The notes: generated from the sequence alone by a model not told the origin. A DNA stretch of 64,000 nt from Devosia sp. ZB163 (GCF_028613635.1 NZ_JAQRMY010000001.1:784330-848329); one strand, 5' to 3'; positions 1 to 9,205 are shown, counted from the first letter of the stretch. Program-made: numbers and translations.

Positions 1-414
1 GAGGCGCCCGAAGTGCTCGCCGAGCGGCTGAGCCTCTATCACAACGGCTGCTACCTGCTCGAAGTCGGCGAGAAGCCGGCCGGCTACGTGCTGAGCCACC
101 CCTGGACCTACGGCACCCTGCCGCCGCTCAACACGTTGCTCAAACACCTGCCGGCCGAGCCTGACACTTATTACCTGCACGATCTCTGCCTGCTGCCGGT
201 GGCCCGCCGCGTCGGCGCCGCGTCCCGCATCGTCGAGGCGCTGACCAAGCATGCCCGCGCCGAAGGCTACCCCACCATGACGCTCGTCGCCGTCGCCGGT
301 TCGATCCCGTTCTGGCAGCGCCAGGGCTTCGAGACCGTCGAGATCGAGGCGCTCTACGCCAAGCTGCTGAGCTACGAGGACGCGGCCAGCTACATGGTCA
401 AGCGCCTCGGCTGA
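1..414 (+). CDS. GNAT family N-acetyltransferase, 5' end outside window
   Basis: The reading frame is open from base 1 and ends at a stop at 412-414, giving about 137 visible residues. The fragment has the second half of a Gcn5-type fold: a strand ending HDLCLLP, then ARRVGAASRIVEAL as the acetyl-CoA pyrophosphate-binding loop and helix, and a closing FWQRQGFETVE strand typical of the family. A GTG at 13 could be a start, but the family usually has 20-30 more N-terminal residues, so I treat the gene as truncated by the window edge. The substrate cannot be inferred. Confidence 0.8.
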   Translation, partial: EAPEVLAERLSLYHNGCYLLEVGEKPAGYVLSHPWTYGTLPPLNTLLKHLPAEPDTYYLHDLCLLPVARRVGAASRIVEALTKHARAEGYPTMTLVAVAGSIPFWQRQGFETVEIEALYAKLLSYEDAASYMVKRLG

Positions 415-477
415 CGACCTCGCGGGGAACGACCCCGCTGCCGGCGCATTCTCCGATTGATCAGAGCGGGCCTCACC

Positions 478-711
478 ATGCCTCGGTACTATTTCGACAT
501 CATCGAGAACGACCACCGTAGCCGCGACCGCGAGGGTGTGGACCTACCCTCGCTCGACGATGCCCGGCGCGAGGCCCAGGAGGCGCTGGCCGATATGGCC
601 GCCGAGGTCTTCCGCCGCAGCGAGAACGCTACCCTGACCATCGAGATCCGCACCGAGCCCGATGGGGCCTCGGTCGAGGTTGTCGCCTCCGCCTCCATCC
701 GGACGAACTAG
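478..711 (+). CDS. DUF6894-type small protein
   Basis: A 77-residue protein starting MPRYYFDI and continuing with a charged segment and EGVDLPSLDDARREA. This is the pattern of the DUF6894 family common in Hyphomicrobiales, whose function is unknown. An in-frame TTG at 457 exists, but the ATG at 478 matches the family's N-terminus. The Crp/Fnr gene begins 8 bases downstream, so the two are probably co-transcribed. Confidence 0.75.
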   Translation: MPRYYFDIIENDHRSRDREGVDLPSLDDARREAQEALADMAAEVFRRSENATLTIEIRTEPDGASVEVVASASIRTN

Positions 712-718
712 GAGCCGC

Positions 719-1459
719 ATGAGCAAACCCACCGAGGACGAACTCCGTCCATTCTTCGCCACTATTGCCGCCCGCGACACGATCAGCGACGAAGAACACC
801 GGGCGCTGGTGTCGGCCATGGGCGACCGCCGCGTCATCGCGGCCGGGACCGACATCGCGCGCGAGGGCGACCGTCCCCCCGTGAGCACGCTGGTGCTCAG
901 CGGCATGACCGCCCGCTACTCCACCGTCGAGGACGGCGGCCGCCAGATCACTGGCCTGCACCTCGCCGGCGACTTCGTCGACCTGCACTCCTTCCCGCTC
1001 AAGATCATGGACCACTCGGTGGCCTCGATCAGCCGCTGCACCATCGCCGTGGTTCCGCATGCCGAGCTCAAGCACATAACCGAGCAGTTCCCGCACCTGA
1101 CGAGGGTGCTGTGGCTGCTGACCCTGCTCGAGGGCTCCATCCATCGCCAGTGGCTGGTGGCCAAGGGTCGCCTCACTGCCGACGAGCAGATGGCCCACCT
1201 CTTCTGCGAGCAATACGTGAAGGCGGGCATCGCCGGCCTCACCGAAGGCGGCCGCTTCGCACTGCCGCTCACCCAGACGCAGCTGGGCGATGCGCTGGGC
1301 CTCTCCATCGTCCATACCAACCGGACGCTGCAGCGCCTGCGCCGGACGCGCGCAATCGAATGGCAGGACGGCATCGTCCAAATTCTCGACTGGGACATGC
1401 TCCAGGAGTTGGGCCAGTTCGACGGCAGCTACCTGCATCTCGAACGCGTGCCGCGCTAG
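719..1459 (+). CDS. Crp/Fnr family transcriptional regulator
   Basis: A 246-residue protein with an N-terminal cyclic-nucleotide-binding-like beta-roll (about 25-115), a long dimerisation helix (about 120-150) and a C-terminal winged helix (about 155-230). The recognition part reads LTQTQLGDALGLS followed by TNRTLQRLR, typical of Crp-type HTH domains. The N-terminal cysteine cluster of oxygen-sensing Fnr is absent, so an iron-sulphur sensor is unlikely. The ATG at 719 follows the preceding stop by 7 bases; an upstream in-frame extension to 662 would read through the neighbouring gene and is rejected. The effector ligand and target genes are unknown. Confidence 0.88.
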   Translation: MSKPTEDELRPFFATIAARDTISDEEHRALVSAMGDRRVIAAGTDIAREGDRPPVSTLVLSGMTARYSTVEDGGRQITGLHLAGDFVDLHSFPLKIMDHSVASISRCTIAVVPHAELKHITEQFPHLTRVLWLLTLLEGSIHRQWLVAKGRLTADEQMAHLFCEQYVKAGIAGLTEGGRFALPLTQTQLGDALGLSIVHTNRTLQRLRRTRAIEWQDGIVQILDWDMLQELGQFDGSYLHLERVPR

Positions 1460-1520
1460 CCTCCTTGCAATTGCCCCATGCCGCGGCTACGCCTCGGCCA
1501 GCTCATGGCATGAGGCTCCA

Positions 1521-2468
1521 ATGACTGACCTTTCGGCCGAATCCGCGCACCAGATTGCTGCCACCCGGAAGCTCCGCCGCTCGCGCCGCATCTGGCGGGT
1601 GCTGTTCTTCGTCGCGATGGCGGCTGCCGTGCTGGCCATCGTCGGGCGCTTCAGCCTCGAGCAGGGCGGTCCCGGCGAGCGCATCGCGCGCGTCACCATC
1701 AACGGCACCATCACCTCCGACCATGAGCGCGTAAAGACGCTGCAGCGGTTGGCCGAGGACGACGGCGTCAAGGCCGTGATCGTCGCCATCAACTCGCCCG
1801 GCGGCACGACCGCCGGCGGCGAAGAGCTCTACGAGTCGCTTGGTGCCCTCAGGGCCAAGAAACCGGTGGTCTCGGTGATCAACGAGCTCGGTGCCTCGGC
1901 GGCCTACATGGCGGCGATCGGCACCGACCGCATCTATGCCCGCCGCCTCTCGATCGTCGGCTCGATCGGCGTGCTCTACCAGCACGTCAATGCCGGCAAG
2001 CTCCTCTCCACCATCGGCGTCGACCTCGACAAGGTGCAGACCGGCCCGCTCAAGGCCGAGCCCGATCTCGACGAGCCGCTGGAAGGCGAGGCCCGCGCCT
2101 CGCTCCAGTCGCTGGTCAATGACAGCTTCGAGTGGTTCGTCGACATCGTCTCCGAGCGCCGCGGCATCCCACGCCCGCAGACGCTGGTGCTCTCCGACGG
2201 GCGCATCGTCACGGGCCGCCAGGGCCTCGACTTCAAGCTCATCGATGCCATCGGCGGCGAGGCCGAAGCCATCGCCTGGCTGGAGTCGGACCGCTCGATC
2301 AAGGCCGACCTGCCGGTCGTCGACGCCTTCCCCAGGCCCGATACAGGGCTGGGCAGCATCACCCGCTGGTTGGGACAAAGCGCAGCCCAGATGGTACGTT
2401 CGAGCGTCGATGAGGCGATGTCGCTTGACGGTTTGGTCTCCCTTTGGCACGCTCAGCCATCGATGTGA
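1521..2468 (+). CDS. sppA: Signal peptide peptidase SppA-type serine protease (S49)
   Basis: A 315-residue inner-membrane protease thought to degrade cleaved signal peptides. One N-terminal transmembrane segment (about 24-43) follows a basic cytoplasmic stretch. The S49 signatures are present: INSPGG near residue 91, the nucleophile-containing GASAAY (Ser126) and the region TGPLKAEPD with the candidate general-base Lys178. The length fits the short, single-domain form. The ATG at 1521 is chosen because translation further upstream would overlap the Crp/Fnr gene. It directly precedes ihfB, the usual order in alphaproteobacteria. Confidence 0.9.
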   Translation: MTDLSAESAHQIAATRKLRRSRRIWRVLFFVAMAAAVLAIVGRFSLEQGGPGERIARVTINGTITSDHERVKTLQRLAEDDGVKAVIVAINSPGGTTAGGEELYESLGALRAKKPVVSVINELGASAAYMAAIGTDRIYARRLSIVGSIGVLYQHVNAGKLLSTIGVDLDKVQTGPLKAEPDLDEPLEGEARASLQSLVNDSFEWFVDIVSERRGIPRPQTLVLSDGRIVTGRQGLDFKLIDAIGGEAEAIAWLESDRSIKADLPVVDAFPRPDTGLGSITRWLGQSAAQMVRSSVDEAMSLDGLVSLWHAQPSM

Positions 2469-2503
2469 CGTTCATCGTCCTTTAGGAAGCGCCGGGGGGC
2501 GGT

Positions 2504-2788
2504 ATGATCAAGTCCGAACTCGTGCAGCGACTGGCCGAGGAGAACCCGCATCTGTTTCAGCGGGATATCGAGAACATCGTGAACGCCATCCTCGACGAGG
2601 TCGGCGATGCGATGGCCCGGGGTGACCGGGTCGAGCTTCGCGGCTTCGGCGCCTTCTCGGTGAAGAACCGGCCGGCGCGGGTTGGCCGCAATCCGAGGAC
2701 CGGAGAGACCGTGGACGTGGGCGAGAAGTACGTGCCCCAGTTCAAGGCCGGCAAGGAAATCCGAGAGCGGATCAATCGCGCGGGATGA
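2504..2788 (+). CDS. ihfB: Integration host factor subunit beta
   Basis: A 94-residue nucleoid protein starting [17 protein letters not shown]. It contains the HU/IHF hallmark [21 protein letters not shown], which forms the DNA-intercalating arm, and ends with the conserved [12 protein letters not shown]. It heterodimerises with the alpha subunit (not in this window) to bend DNA by about 160 degrees. IHF commonly assists sigma-54 promoters, which is relevant because rpoN lies in the same window. It sits between sppA and lapA, its usual position. Confidence 0.96.
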   Translation: MIKSELVQRLAEENPHLFQRDIENIVNAILDEVGDAMARGDRVELRGFGAFSVKNRPARVGRNPRTGETVDVGEKYVPQFKAGKEIRERINRAG

Positions 2789-2803
2789 AGTCTGGTCTCT
2801 CAG

Positions 2804-3157
2804 ATGTTTAGACGGATCGTCGGCTGGTTCGTACTCGTGCCGCTCTGTGCGGCTCTGATCGTGTTCGCGCTAGCCAACCGCCAGCTGGTGGTCGTCAACT
2901 TCAATCCGCTCGCACCCGTCGAGGCGCTGAGTTCGCCCGGCGTTGGCGTACCGCTGTTCCTCGTGCTCTTTGCGGTCCTCCTGATCGGCGTGCTGCTCGG
3001 TGGCATCGCCACCTGGTTCGCCCAGAGTCCGCACCGCCGCGACGAACGGCACTTCAAGCGCGAAACCGAACGGCTTCATCGCGAACTCGAAGTTGCCCGT
3101 CGTTCGCCAGAATCACCCGTCACGCTTGCCGCGCAAGATTTCGCTCAGACCAACTAA
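2804..3157 (+). CDS. LapA-domain (DUF1049) membrane protein
   Basis: A 117-residue protein with two hydrophobic segments, about residues 4-23 and 50-71, separated by a short stretch containing VVNFNPLAPVE. This is the layout of LapA/DUF1049 proteins, which in enterobacteria assist lipopolysaccharide assembly. The C-terminal 40 residues are charged and probably cytoplasmic, with coiled-coil character (ERHFKRETERLHRELE). It lies 15 bases after ihfB and 12 bases before trpF. Confidence 0.85.
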   Translation: MFRRIVGWFVLVPLCAALIVFALANRQLVVVNFNPLAPVEALSSPGVGVPLFLVLFAVLLIGVLLGGIATWFAQSPHRRDERHFKRETERLHRELEVARRSPESPVTLAAQDFAQTN

Positions 3158-3169
3158 ACTCCAGCACCC

Positions 3170-3820
3170 ATGGCCGATCCCCTCATCGTCAAGATCTGCG
3201 GCATCAAGACCCCCGCTCTGCTCGAAGCCGCAATCGAGTCAGGTGCCGACATCGTCGGCTTCATGCATTTCGCGCGCAGCCCGCGCCACGTCAGCCTCGA
3301 AACGCTGCAGGAGCTGATCTCTGCAGCCCGCGGACGTGTCGAGACCTGCGTGGTCCTCGTCAACCCGGACAATTCCTCCGTCATGGAAGTGGCGGCGCTG
3401 TCGCCCGACTGGATCCAGCTCCACGGCCCGGAGACGCCGCACCGCGTCGAGGCGATCCGCGACGAGGCCGGCATTGCCATCCTCAAGGCCGTCTCCATCG
3501 GCAGCGCCGACGATATCGGCAGTGTCGCCGCTTTCACCGAGGTTGCCGACGGGATCCTGCTCGACGCGAAGGCTCCAAAGGGCGCCGAGCGCCCCGGCGG
3601 GCTGGGTGTTCCGTTCGACTGGGGCCTGCTCAAGTCGCTTGACCCGAGCGTGTCCTTCATGCTTTCGGGAGGCCTCACGCCCGAGACGGTGGGGGAGGCG
3701 ATCAAGGCCGTAAGGCCGTTTGGCGTCGATGTTTCCTCCGGCGTCGAAACTGCGCCCGGCGTCAAGGACGCCGCGCTGATCCGGGCTTTCATCGAGCAGG
3801 CGCGAGCCGCACACGGGTAG
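3170..3820 (+). CDS. trpF: Phosphoribosylanthranilate isomerase
   Basis: A 216-residue TIM-barrel enzyme that converts phosphoribosylanthranilate to CdRP in tryptophan synthesis. It starts MADPLIVKICGIKT with the catalytic-cysteine motif KICGIKT. A later conserved aspartate is in the DAKAP segment, and the phosphate-binding SGGLTPETV comes near residue 166. It begins the trpF-trpB-trpA cluster with a 12-base gap to trpB, so it is very likely co-transcribed. Confidence 0.96.
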   Translation: MADPLIVKICGIKTPALLEAAIESGADIVGFMHFARSPRHVSLETLQELISAARGRVETCVVLVNPDNSSVMEVAALSPDWIQLHGPETPHRVEAIRDEAGIAILKAVSIGSADDIGSVAAFTEVADGILLDAKAPKGAERPGGLGVPFDWGLLKSLDPSVSFMLSGGLTPETVGEAIKAVRPFGVDVSSGVETAPGVKDAALIRAFIEQARAAHG

Positions 3821-3832
3821 GAGTTCAGCACA

Positions 3833-5053
3833 GTGACCGCGACCGGGGCCAATTCCCTTCGCAACGGCCCCGACGAGCAGGGTCGCTTTGGGCTCTATGG
3901 CGGGCGTTTCGTCGCCGAAACGCTGATGCCGCTGATCCTCGATCTCGAGAAGGCCTATCGCGAAGCGCAGGTCGATCCCGAGTTCCAGGCTGAGATCAAG
4001 CACCTCGCCACCCACTATGTCGGCCGTCCCTCGCCGCTCTACTTCGCCGAGCGGATGACCGAGCACCTGGGCGGCGCCAAGGTCTACTTCAAGCGCGAAG
4101 AGCTGAACCACACCGGCTCGCACAAGATCAACAACACGCTCGGCCAGATCCTCTTGGCCAAGCGCATGGGCAAGACCCGCATCATCGCCGAAACCGGCGC
4201 CGGCCAGCATGGCGTGGCGACGGCGACGGTCTGCGCCAAGTTCGACCTGCCCTGCGTCGTCTTCATGGGCGCCACCGACGTCGAACGTCAGTACCCGAAC
4301 GTGCTGCGCATGAAGATGCTCGGCGCCGAGGTCCGTCCGGTCACCGCCGGTGCCGGCACCCTCAAGGACGCCATGAACGAGGCGCTGCGCGACTGGGTCA
4401 CCAACGTCGACACCACCTACTACCTGATCGGCACCGCCGCCGGCCCGCACCCCTATCCGGAGATGGTGCGCAACTTCCAGTCGATCATCGGCGAAGAGAT
4501 CAAGGCGCAGATGCAGGCCGAGAACGGCAAGCTGCCCGACGCGGTCGTCGCCTGCGTCGGCGGTGGCTCCAACGCGATTGGCACCTTCCACGCCTTCCTC
4601 GACGATCCCTCGGTGAAGCTCTATGGCGCCGAAGCCGGCGGCCACGGCATCGAGGTCGAGAACGGCCATGCCGCGTCGATGACCGGCGGCCGCCCCGGCG
4701 TGCTGCACGGCAACCGCACCTATCTCCTGCAGGACGCCGACGGCCAGATCCTCGAGGGCCACTCGATCTCGGCCGGCCTCGACTATCCCGGCGTCGGCCC
4801 GGAGCACTCGTACCTGCACGACACCAGGCGCGTCACCTACGCGCCGATCACCGACAAGGAAGCGCTCGACGCGTTCCAACTCTGCACCAGGCTCGAGGGC
4901 ATCATCCCGGCGCTCGAAAGCGCCCATGGCCTCGCACAGCTGATGAAGGTCGCGCCGACCATGGGCAAGGACGAGACGATCGTCCTCTGCCTCTCCGGCC
5001 GTGGCGACAAGGATGTCGAGAGTGTCGGCCGCTATCTGGGGATGAATGAGTAA
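3833..5053 (+). CDS. trpB: Tryptophan synthase beta chain
   Basis: A 406-residue PLP enzyme that condenses indole with serine. The start is the GTG at 3833 (protein [20 protein letters not shown]). The PLP-binding lysine is Lys98 in [10 protein letters not shown], and the phosphate-binding GGGSNAIG lies near 240. The length is normal. The stop codon overlaps the trpA start by one base (TAATG at 5051-5055), indicating translational coupling of the two subunits of the channelled complex. Confidence 0.97.
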   Translation: MTATGANSLRNGPDEQGRFGLYGGRFVAETLMPLILDLEKAYREAQVDPEFQAEIKHLATHYVGRPSPLYFAERMTEHLGGAKVYFKREELNHTGSHKINNTLGQILLAKRMGKTRIIAETGAGQHGVATATVCAKFDLPCVVFMGATDVERQYPNVLRMKMLGAEVRPVTAGAGTLKDAMNEALRDWVTNVDTTYYLIGTAAGPHPYPEMVRNFQSIIGEEIKAQMQAENGKLPDAVVACVGGGSNAIGTFHAFLDDPSVKLYGAEAGGHGIEVENGHAASMTGGRPGVLHGNRTYLLQDADGQILEGHSISAGLDYPGVGPEHSYLHDTRRVTYAPITDKEALDAFQLCTRLEGIIPALESAHGLAQLMKVAPTMGKDETIVLCLSGRGDKDVESVGRYLGMNE

Positions 5054-5883
5054 TGACCACCCGTATCCCCGCCCGCTTCGCCAAGTGCGCCGCCGAGGGC
5101 CGTCCGGCGCTCGTCACCTTCACCATGGCCGGCGATCCCGATCTCGCGACCGGCCAGGCCATCCTTGAGGCACTGCCTGCCGCCGGCGCCGACATCATCG
5201 AGCTCGGCATGGCCTTTTCCGACCCGATGGCGGACGGGCCGGGCGTCCAGGCCGCTGGCCAGCGCGCCCTCGCTGCGGGGCAGACGCTGAAGAAGACCCT
5301 CGCCATGGTCGAGGCCTTCCGCAAGAAGGACAACGACACCCCGATCGTGCTGATGGGCTACTACAACCCCATCTACATCTTCGGCGTCGATGCCTTCCTC
5401 GAGGCCGCCAAGGCCGCCGGCGTCGATGGCCTTATCGTCGTCGATCTGCCGCCCGAAGAAGATGACGAGCTGTGCATCCCGGCGCTCGCGGCCGGCATCA
5501 ACTTCATCCGCCTGACCACGCCCACGACCGACGACAAGCGTCTGCCGGCCGTGCTCAGGAACACCTCGGGCTTCGTCTACTACGTCTCGATGACCGGCAT
5601 TACCGGCGCGACCATCAAGTCGCATGCCGCCGTGGGCGAGGCGGTCAAGCGCATCAAGGGCCACACCGACCTGCCCATCGCCGTCGGCTTCGGCATCAAG
5701 ACCGCCGACGACGCAGCCACCATCGGCCGCGATTCCGACGGTGTCGTCGTCGGCACCGCCATCTGCAACGCCGTTCTCGGTTCGCTCGACAACGGTAAGG
5801 CCACGGCCGGCACGGTTGCGGCGGTGACCACGCTCGTGGCGGGGTTGTCGAGCGGCGTCAGGCGGGCCAAGGCCGCCGCCTGA
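5053..5883 (+). CDS. trpA: Tryptophan synthase alpha chain
   Basis: A 276-residue TIM-barrel subunit that cleaves indole-3-glycerol phosphate. Catalytic Glu50 and Asp61 are in the segment [14 protein letters not shown], a slight variant of the usual ELGVPFSDPLADGP. The [10 protein letters not shown] loop and the phosphate-binding [10 protein letters not shown] are intact. It is coupled to trpB. In related genomes accD follows directly; here a hicAB pair intervenes, starting 2 bases after the stop. Confidence 0.97.
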   Translation: MTTRIPARFAKCAAEGRPALVTFTMAGDPDLATGQAILEALPAAGADIIELGMAFSDPMADGPGVQAAGQRALAAGQTLKKTLAMVEAFRKKDNDTPIVLMGYYNPIYIFGVDAFLEAAKAAGVDGLIVVDLPPEEDDELCIPALAAGINFIRLTTPTTDDKRLPAVLRNTSGFVYYVSMTGITGATIKSHAAVGEAVKRIKGHTDLPIAVGFGIKTADDAATIGRDSDGVVVGTAICNAVLGSLDNGKATAGTVAAVTTLVAGLSSGVRRAKAAA

Positions 5884-5885
5884 CG

Positions 5886-6127
5886 ATGAGCAAGCGGCTG
5901 GCGCGGATGAAGGAGAAACCCCGCGCCGGCTGGTCGATCAACGACATCGAGGCCGTCTGCCGCGAACTCGGAATCGCAAGCGACCCGCTGCGCGTCGGTG
6001 GCTCGCACTACAAGATCTCGGATCCGGCGATGACGGAGATTCTGACCGTGCCGTTCAAGCGGCCGTCAAACCCGTATATATCCGGAAGCTCGTAACCTTC
6101 GTCGAGAGCGTGAGGGCCAAGTCATGA
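5886..6127 (+). pseudogene. hicA: HicA-type mRNA-interferase toxin, frameshifted
   Basis: As it stands the frame ends at 6095 after 69 residues. It encodes a HicA dsRNA-binding-like fold with the catalytic histidine at residue 41 in GGSHYKISDP. After KRP (codon at 6063-6065) the frame goes out of phase: the expected family ending KPVYIRKLVTFVES is encoded one frame over from 6068 and runs to a TGA at 6125-6127. That stop overlaps the hicB start in an ATGA (6124-6127), the classic coupled arrangement. A single-base deletion at about 6065-6067 explains this; restored, the toxin would have 80 residues. It could be a real inactivating mutation or a sequencing error. Confidence 0.75.
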
Positions 6128-6345
6128 GCCAGCTCACCTACCCAGTGATCATTTCGCCGCTCAGCGATGCCGATGGCGGTGGGTTCGTGGCCACCGTCCC
6201 GGACCTTCCCGGGTGCATGAGCGATGGTGAGACGCCCGAAGAAGCGATCGCCAACGTGCGCGATGCCATCGAGATGTGGCTGGAGGCCGCACGCGAGGCC
6301 AATCGGGACATCCCTGCGCCTTCCCGGGTCGCCGCCATCGCGTGA
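6124..6345 (+). CDS. hicB: HicB-type antitoxin
   Basis: A 73-residue protein with the partly degraded RNase-H-like HicB fold: a YPVIISPLSDADGGGFVATVPDLPGC core, then SDGETPEEAIANV and a helix ending in EMWLEAARE. It lacks a C-terminal HTH or ribbon-helix-helix domain, so DNA binding is unclear, as in the short HicB class. It normally neutralises HicA. The neighbouring toxin is frameshifted, so this may now be a solitary antitoxin. Its stop codon lies inside the left arm of a 10-bp inverted repeat. Confidence 0.8.
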   Translation: MSQLTYPVIISPLSDADGGGFVATVPDLPGCMSDGETPEEAIANVRDAIEMWLEAAREANRDIPAPSRVAAIA

Positions 6346-6397
6346 GTAAGCTATCCCCGGATTCCGGTTACCAATGATGGCACCGAAGCTTACTCAC
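6342..6397. repeat. 10-bp perfect inverted repeat between hicB and accD
   Basis: GTGAGTAAGC at 6342-6351 and GCTTACTCAC at 6388-6397 are exact inverted copies separated by 36 bases. The left arm overlaps the hicB stop codon. It could fold into a long-loop hairpin, act as a regulatory site, or mark the boundary of the hicAB insertion. No T-tract follows, so a simple terminator is not convincing. Confidence 0.6.
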
Positions 6398-6490
6398 AGG
6401 CGTTGATCCTGATAACATTCGCCACAATCACCATATAGGCCCCGAGCGCGCCCGCAGGCGCGGTTACAGGCCACGTGAACAGGCTAGGCT

Positions 6491-7450
6491 ATGAACTGGA
6501 TCAACAACGTCGTCCGCCCCCGCATTCGCTCCTTTCTGAAGCCGAAGGACACCGGATCGGAGAACCTGTGGGTCAAGGACCCCGAGTCTGGCGAGATGGT
6601 GTTCTACCGCGATCTCGAAGCCAACATGTGGGTCGTGCCGAACTCCGGCTATCACATGAAGATCAAGGCCGCCGACCGGCTTTCGACCTTCCTCGATGAC
6701 GGCAAGTACGACACCGTGCCGCTGCCGTCGGTGGCCCTGGACCCGCTGAAGTTCCGCGACAGCAAGCGCTATGTCGACCGGCTGAAGGAACAGCGCCTGA
6801 AGACCGGCGCCGACGATGCCATCACGGTCGCCACGGGCGAGCTGTTTGCGCAGCCCGTTACCGTCGCCGTGCAGGATTTCGACTTCATGGGCGGCTCGCT
6901 CGGCATGGCCGCCGGCTCGGCCATCGTGACGGGGCTTGAGACTGCCGCCGAACGGCATACCCCGTTCATCCTGTTCGTCTCCTCGGGCGGCGCGCGCATG
7001 CAGGAAGGCATCCTCTCGCTGATGCAGATGCCGCGTACCACGGTTGCCGTGCTGCGCCTGCGCGAGGCTGGCCTGCCATTCATCGTGGTGTTCACCAATC
7101 CCACCACCGGCGGCGTCACTGCGTCCTATGCCATGCTGGGCGACGTGCACCTGGCTGAGCCCGGTGCGTTGATCGGCTTTGCCGGCCCGCGCGTCATCGA
7201 GCAGACTATCCGCGAGAAGCTGCCCAAGGGCTTCCAGCGCTCGGAGTATCTCTACGAGCACGGCATGGTCGATATGGTCGTGCACCGCCACAACCTGCGC
7301 GAGACCATCGGCTCGATCGTCGGCATCCTCACCAAGGCGCCGCAGCGCGACGAGCTCAGCGAGACGGCACCCGCCCGGCTCGCCACGCCCATCGCCGCCA
7401 GTGCCGGCGATGACCTGATGGGTGTTCCCGAGGCGGCTCACGCCGAGTAG
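6491..7450 (+). CDS. accD: Acetyl-CoA carboxylase carboxyltransferase subunit beta
   Basis: A 319-residue subunit that transfers CO2 from carboxybiotin to acetyl-CoA with AccA. The crotonase-like core carries [23 protein letters not shown] and [16 protein letters not shown]. The N-terminus [16 protein letters not shown] fits alphaproteobacterial AccD. The four zinc-ribbon cysteines of the E. coli protein are all missing; the matching region reads [19 protein letters not shown]. About 145 bases separate it from hicB, so it may have its own promoter here rather than depending on the trp genes. Confidence 0.96.
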   Translation: MNWINNVVRPRIRSFLKPKDTGSENLWVKDPESGEMVFYRDLEANMWVVPNSGYHMKIKAADRLSTFLDDGKYDTVPLPSVALDPLKFRDSKRYVDRLKEQRLKTGADDAITVATGELFAQPVTVAVQDFDFMGGSLGMAAGSAIVTGLETAAERHTPFILFVSSGGARMQEGILSLMQMPRTTVAVLRLREAGLPFIVVFTNPTTGGVTASYAMLGDVHLAEPGALIGFAGPRVIEQTIREKLPKGFQRSEYLYEHGMVDMVVHRHNLRETIGSIVGILTKAPQRDELSETAPARLATPIAASAGDDLMGVPEAAHAE

Positions 7451-7507
7451 CGGCGAGCTGCCATCGGGGTCTTCATTGACCAGGGAATCGGGTGTTAGAA
7501 GCGCGCC

Positions 7508-8830
7508 ATGCTCCTGTTCGAGAATCTGGTCCCCGTGTCCCGCACTGACGCCATCCTGAAGCGCCTCCTGGCGCTGCACCCGAAGCTTATCGACCTCAAG
7601 CTCGACCGCGAGTTGCGTCTGCTCGAGCGGATCGGCAATCCGCAGGATCACCTGCCGCCGGTGATCCATGTCGCTGGAACCAACGGCAAGGGCTCGACGC
7701 TCGCCTACCTGCGTGCCTTCCTCGAAGCCTCGGGCAAGAAGGTCCACGTCATGACCTCGCCGCACCTGGTGCGCTTCAACGAGCGCATCCGGCTGGCCGG
7801 CAAGCTGGTCTCGTCGCGCAAGCTCAACCAGGCGCTGGAGTTCTGCGAACAGGCGAACGGCGGCGAGCCCATCACCTTCTTCGAAATCACCACTGCCGCC
7901 GCGCTCAAGTTGTTCGCCGAGGCGAAGGCGGACTACCTGCTGCTCGAGACGGGCATGGGCGGGCGGTTCGATGCATCCAACGTGGTGACGCGCCCGCTGG
8001 GCACCATCATCACGCCGGTCGACTACGACCACCAGAATTTCCTCGGCGACAGCCTGTCCAAGATCGCCTGGGAAAAGGCCGGCATCCTGAAGCGCGGCTC
8101 GCTGGCCGTCTTCGGCAAGCAGCGCGAAGAAGGCCGCGAGGTGCTGGTGCGTGAGGCCGCGCGCCTGGGCATCACGCCCCTGATCGCCGGCGAGGATTTC
8201 CACGGCAGCGCCGAGGATGGCCGGCTGGTCTACCAGGACGAGCAGGGCCTGCTCGACCTGCCGCCCCCAGCGCTCGCCGGCCCGCACCAGTTCGACAACG
8301 CCGCCCTCGCCATCGCCGCAACGCGGCATTTCGGCCTGCCGGTGACCGAAGCCGATATCGCCAGGGGCCTGCGCGACGTGGTCTGGCCGGCCCGCCTGCA
8401 GCCCGTCCACGGCACCCTGCTGCAGATGTTGCCCGATGGATCGGAGCTCTGGATCGATGGCGGCCACAACGCCCACGGTGCCGCGGCCCTGTCCCTCGCC
8501 CTCGGCGAAATGAACGAGCGCCGGCCCCTGCCACTGGTCCTCATCATGGGCCTGATGAATACGCGCAAGCCCGCCGATTTCCTCGCGCCCTTCGCCGGGA
8601 TGCTCGAGCAGGTGATTGCCCTCACCATTCCGGGTGAGCCCAATGCCCACCCGGCCGCCACGATCGTCGAACAGGCGCGGGACGCCGGCCTCGAGGCATC
8701 GACAGCGCCGTCGATACTCAACGCGCTGGCCGAGGCCGCCAGGGCCGGCAAACCCATGCGGGTGGTGTTCGGCGGCTCGCTTTACCTCGCCGGTCACGTC
8801 CTCCACCAGAACGGCACGCCGCCCAACTGA
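7508..8830 (+). CDS. folC: Bifunctional dihydrofolate / folylpolyglutamate synthase
   Basis: A 440-residue Mur-ligase-family enzyme that adds glutamate to dihydropteroate and folates. The P-loop is VAGTNGKGST near residue 57; ETGMGGRFDASN and WEKAGILKRG follow, and the C-terminal domain includes IDGGHNAHGA. It follows accD by 57 bases, its usual order in this class. Its stop at 8828-8830 abuts the stop of the convergent next gene with no gap (TGATCA at 8828-8833). Confidence 0.95.
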   Translation: MLLFENLVPVSRTDAILKRLLALHPKLIDLKLDRELRLLERIGNPQDHLPPVIHVAGTNGKGSTLAYLRAFLEASGKKVHVMTSPHLVRFNERIRLAGKLVSSRKLNQALEFCEQANGGEPITFFEITTAAALKLFAEAKADYLLLETGMGGRFDASNVVTRPLGTIITPVDYDHQNFLGDSLSKIAWEKAGILKRGSLAVFGKQREEGREVLVREAARLGITPLIAGEDFHGSAEDGRLVYQDEQGLLDLPPPALAGPHQFDNAALAIAATRHFGLPVTEADIARGLRDVVWPARLQPVHGTLLQMLPDGSELWIDGGHNAHGAAALSLALGEMNERRPLPLVLIMGLMNTRKPADFLAPFAGMLEQVIALTIPGEPNAHPAATIVEQARDAGLEASTAPSILNALAEAARAGKPMRVVFGGSLYLAGHVLHQNGTPPN

Positions 8831-9205
8831 TCAGCGGTTCTGCTGCTCGCGCTGCCAGGAAACGTTGAGCTCCGGCCGGACCTCGACGCTACCATAGTCG
8901 GCCATCGGTCCGCTTTTGGCGATCTCCACCGCCTCGGCGAGGTCGCGGGCTTCGATGATCAGCAGGCCGCCAAGCTGTTCCTTGGTCTCGATGTAGGGAC
9001 CATCGGTCGACGACACCTTGCCGGCGCGACGGCGCACCACCACGGCATCGGCGGCATCCGCCAGCGCCAGGGCGCTGACATAGTGCCCCCTCGCGATGAG
9101 CGCCGCGTCGTCGTCACGGTTCTGCCGGTCGAACTCCTTGAGTTCCTCGGCCGTCAGCTTCCCGATCAGCTCGGGGTCGATGCGGTACAGACAGACAAAG
9201 CGCAT
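8831..9205 (-). CDS. YCII-related (DGPF-type) protein
   Basis: A 124-residue protein starting MRFVCLYRIDPE. The signature TDGPYIETKEQLGGLL and the ferredoxin-like alternation of strands and helices identify the YCII/DGPF family, often found beside ECF sigma factors; none is seen here. The ATG at 9205 has AGAGGA just upstream, and a longer frame to 9322 lacks this support. Function unknown. Confidence 0.85.
   Translation of the reverse strand: MRFVCLYRIDPELIGKLTAEELKEFDRQNRDDDAALIARGHYVSALALADAADAVVVRRRAGKVSSTDGPYIETKEQLGGLLIIEARDLAEAVEIAKSGPMADYGSVEVRPELNVSWQREQQNR

Noticed and set aside
6464..8806. 780-codon minus-strand frame across accD and folC
   Set aside because: It is antisense to two certain genes, has low-complexity composition and no recognisable motif.
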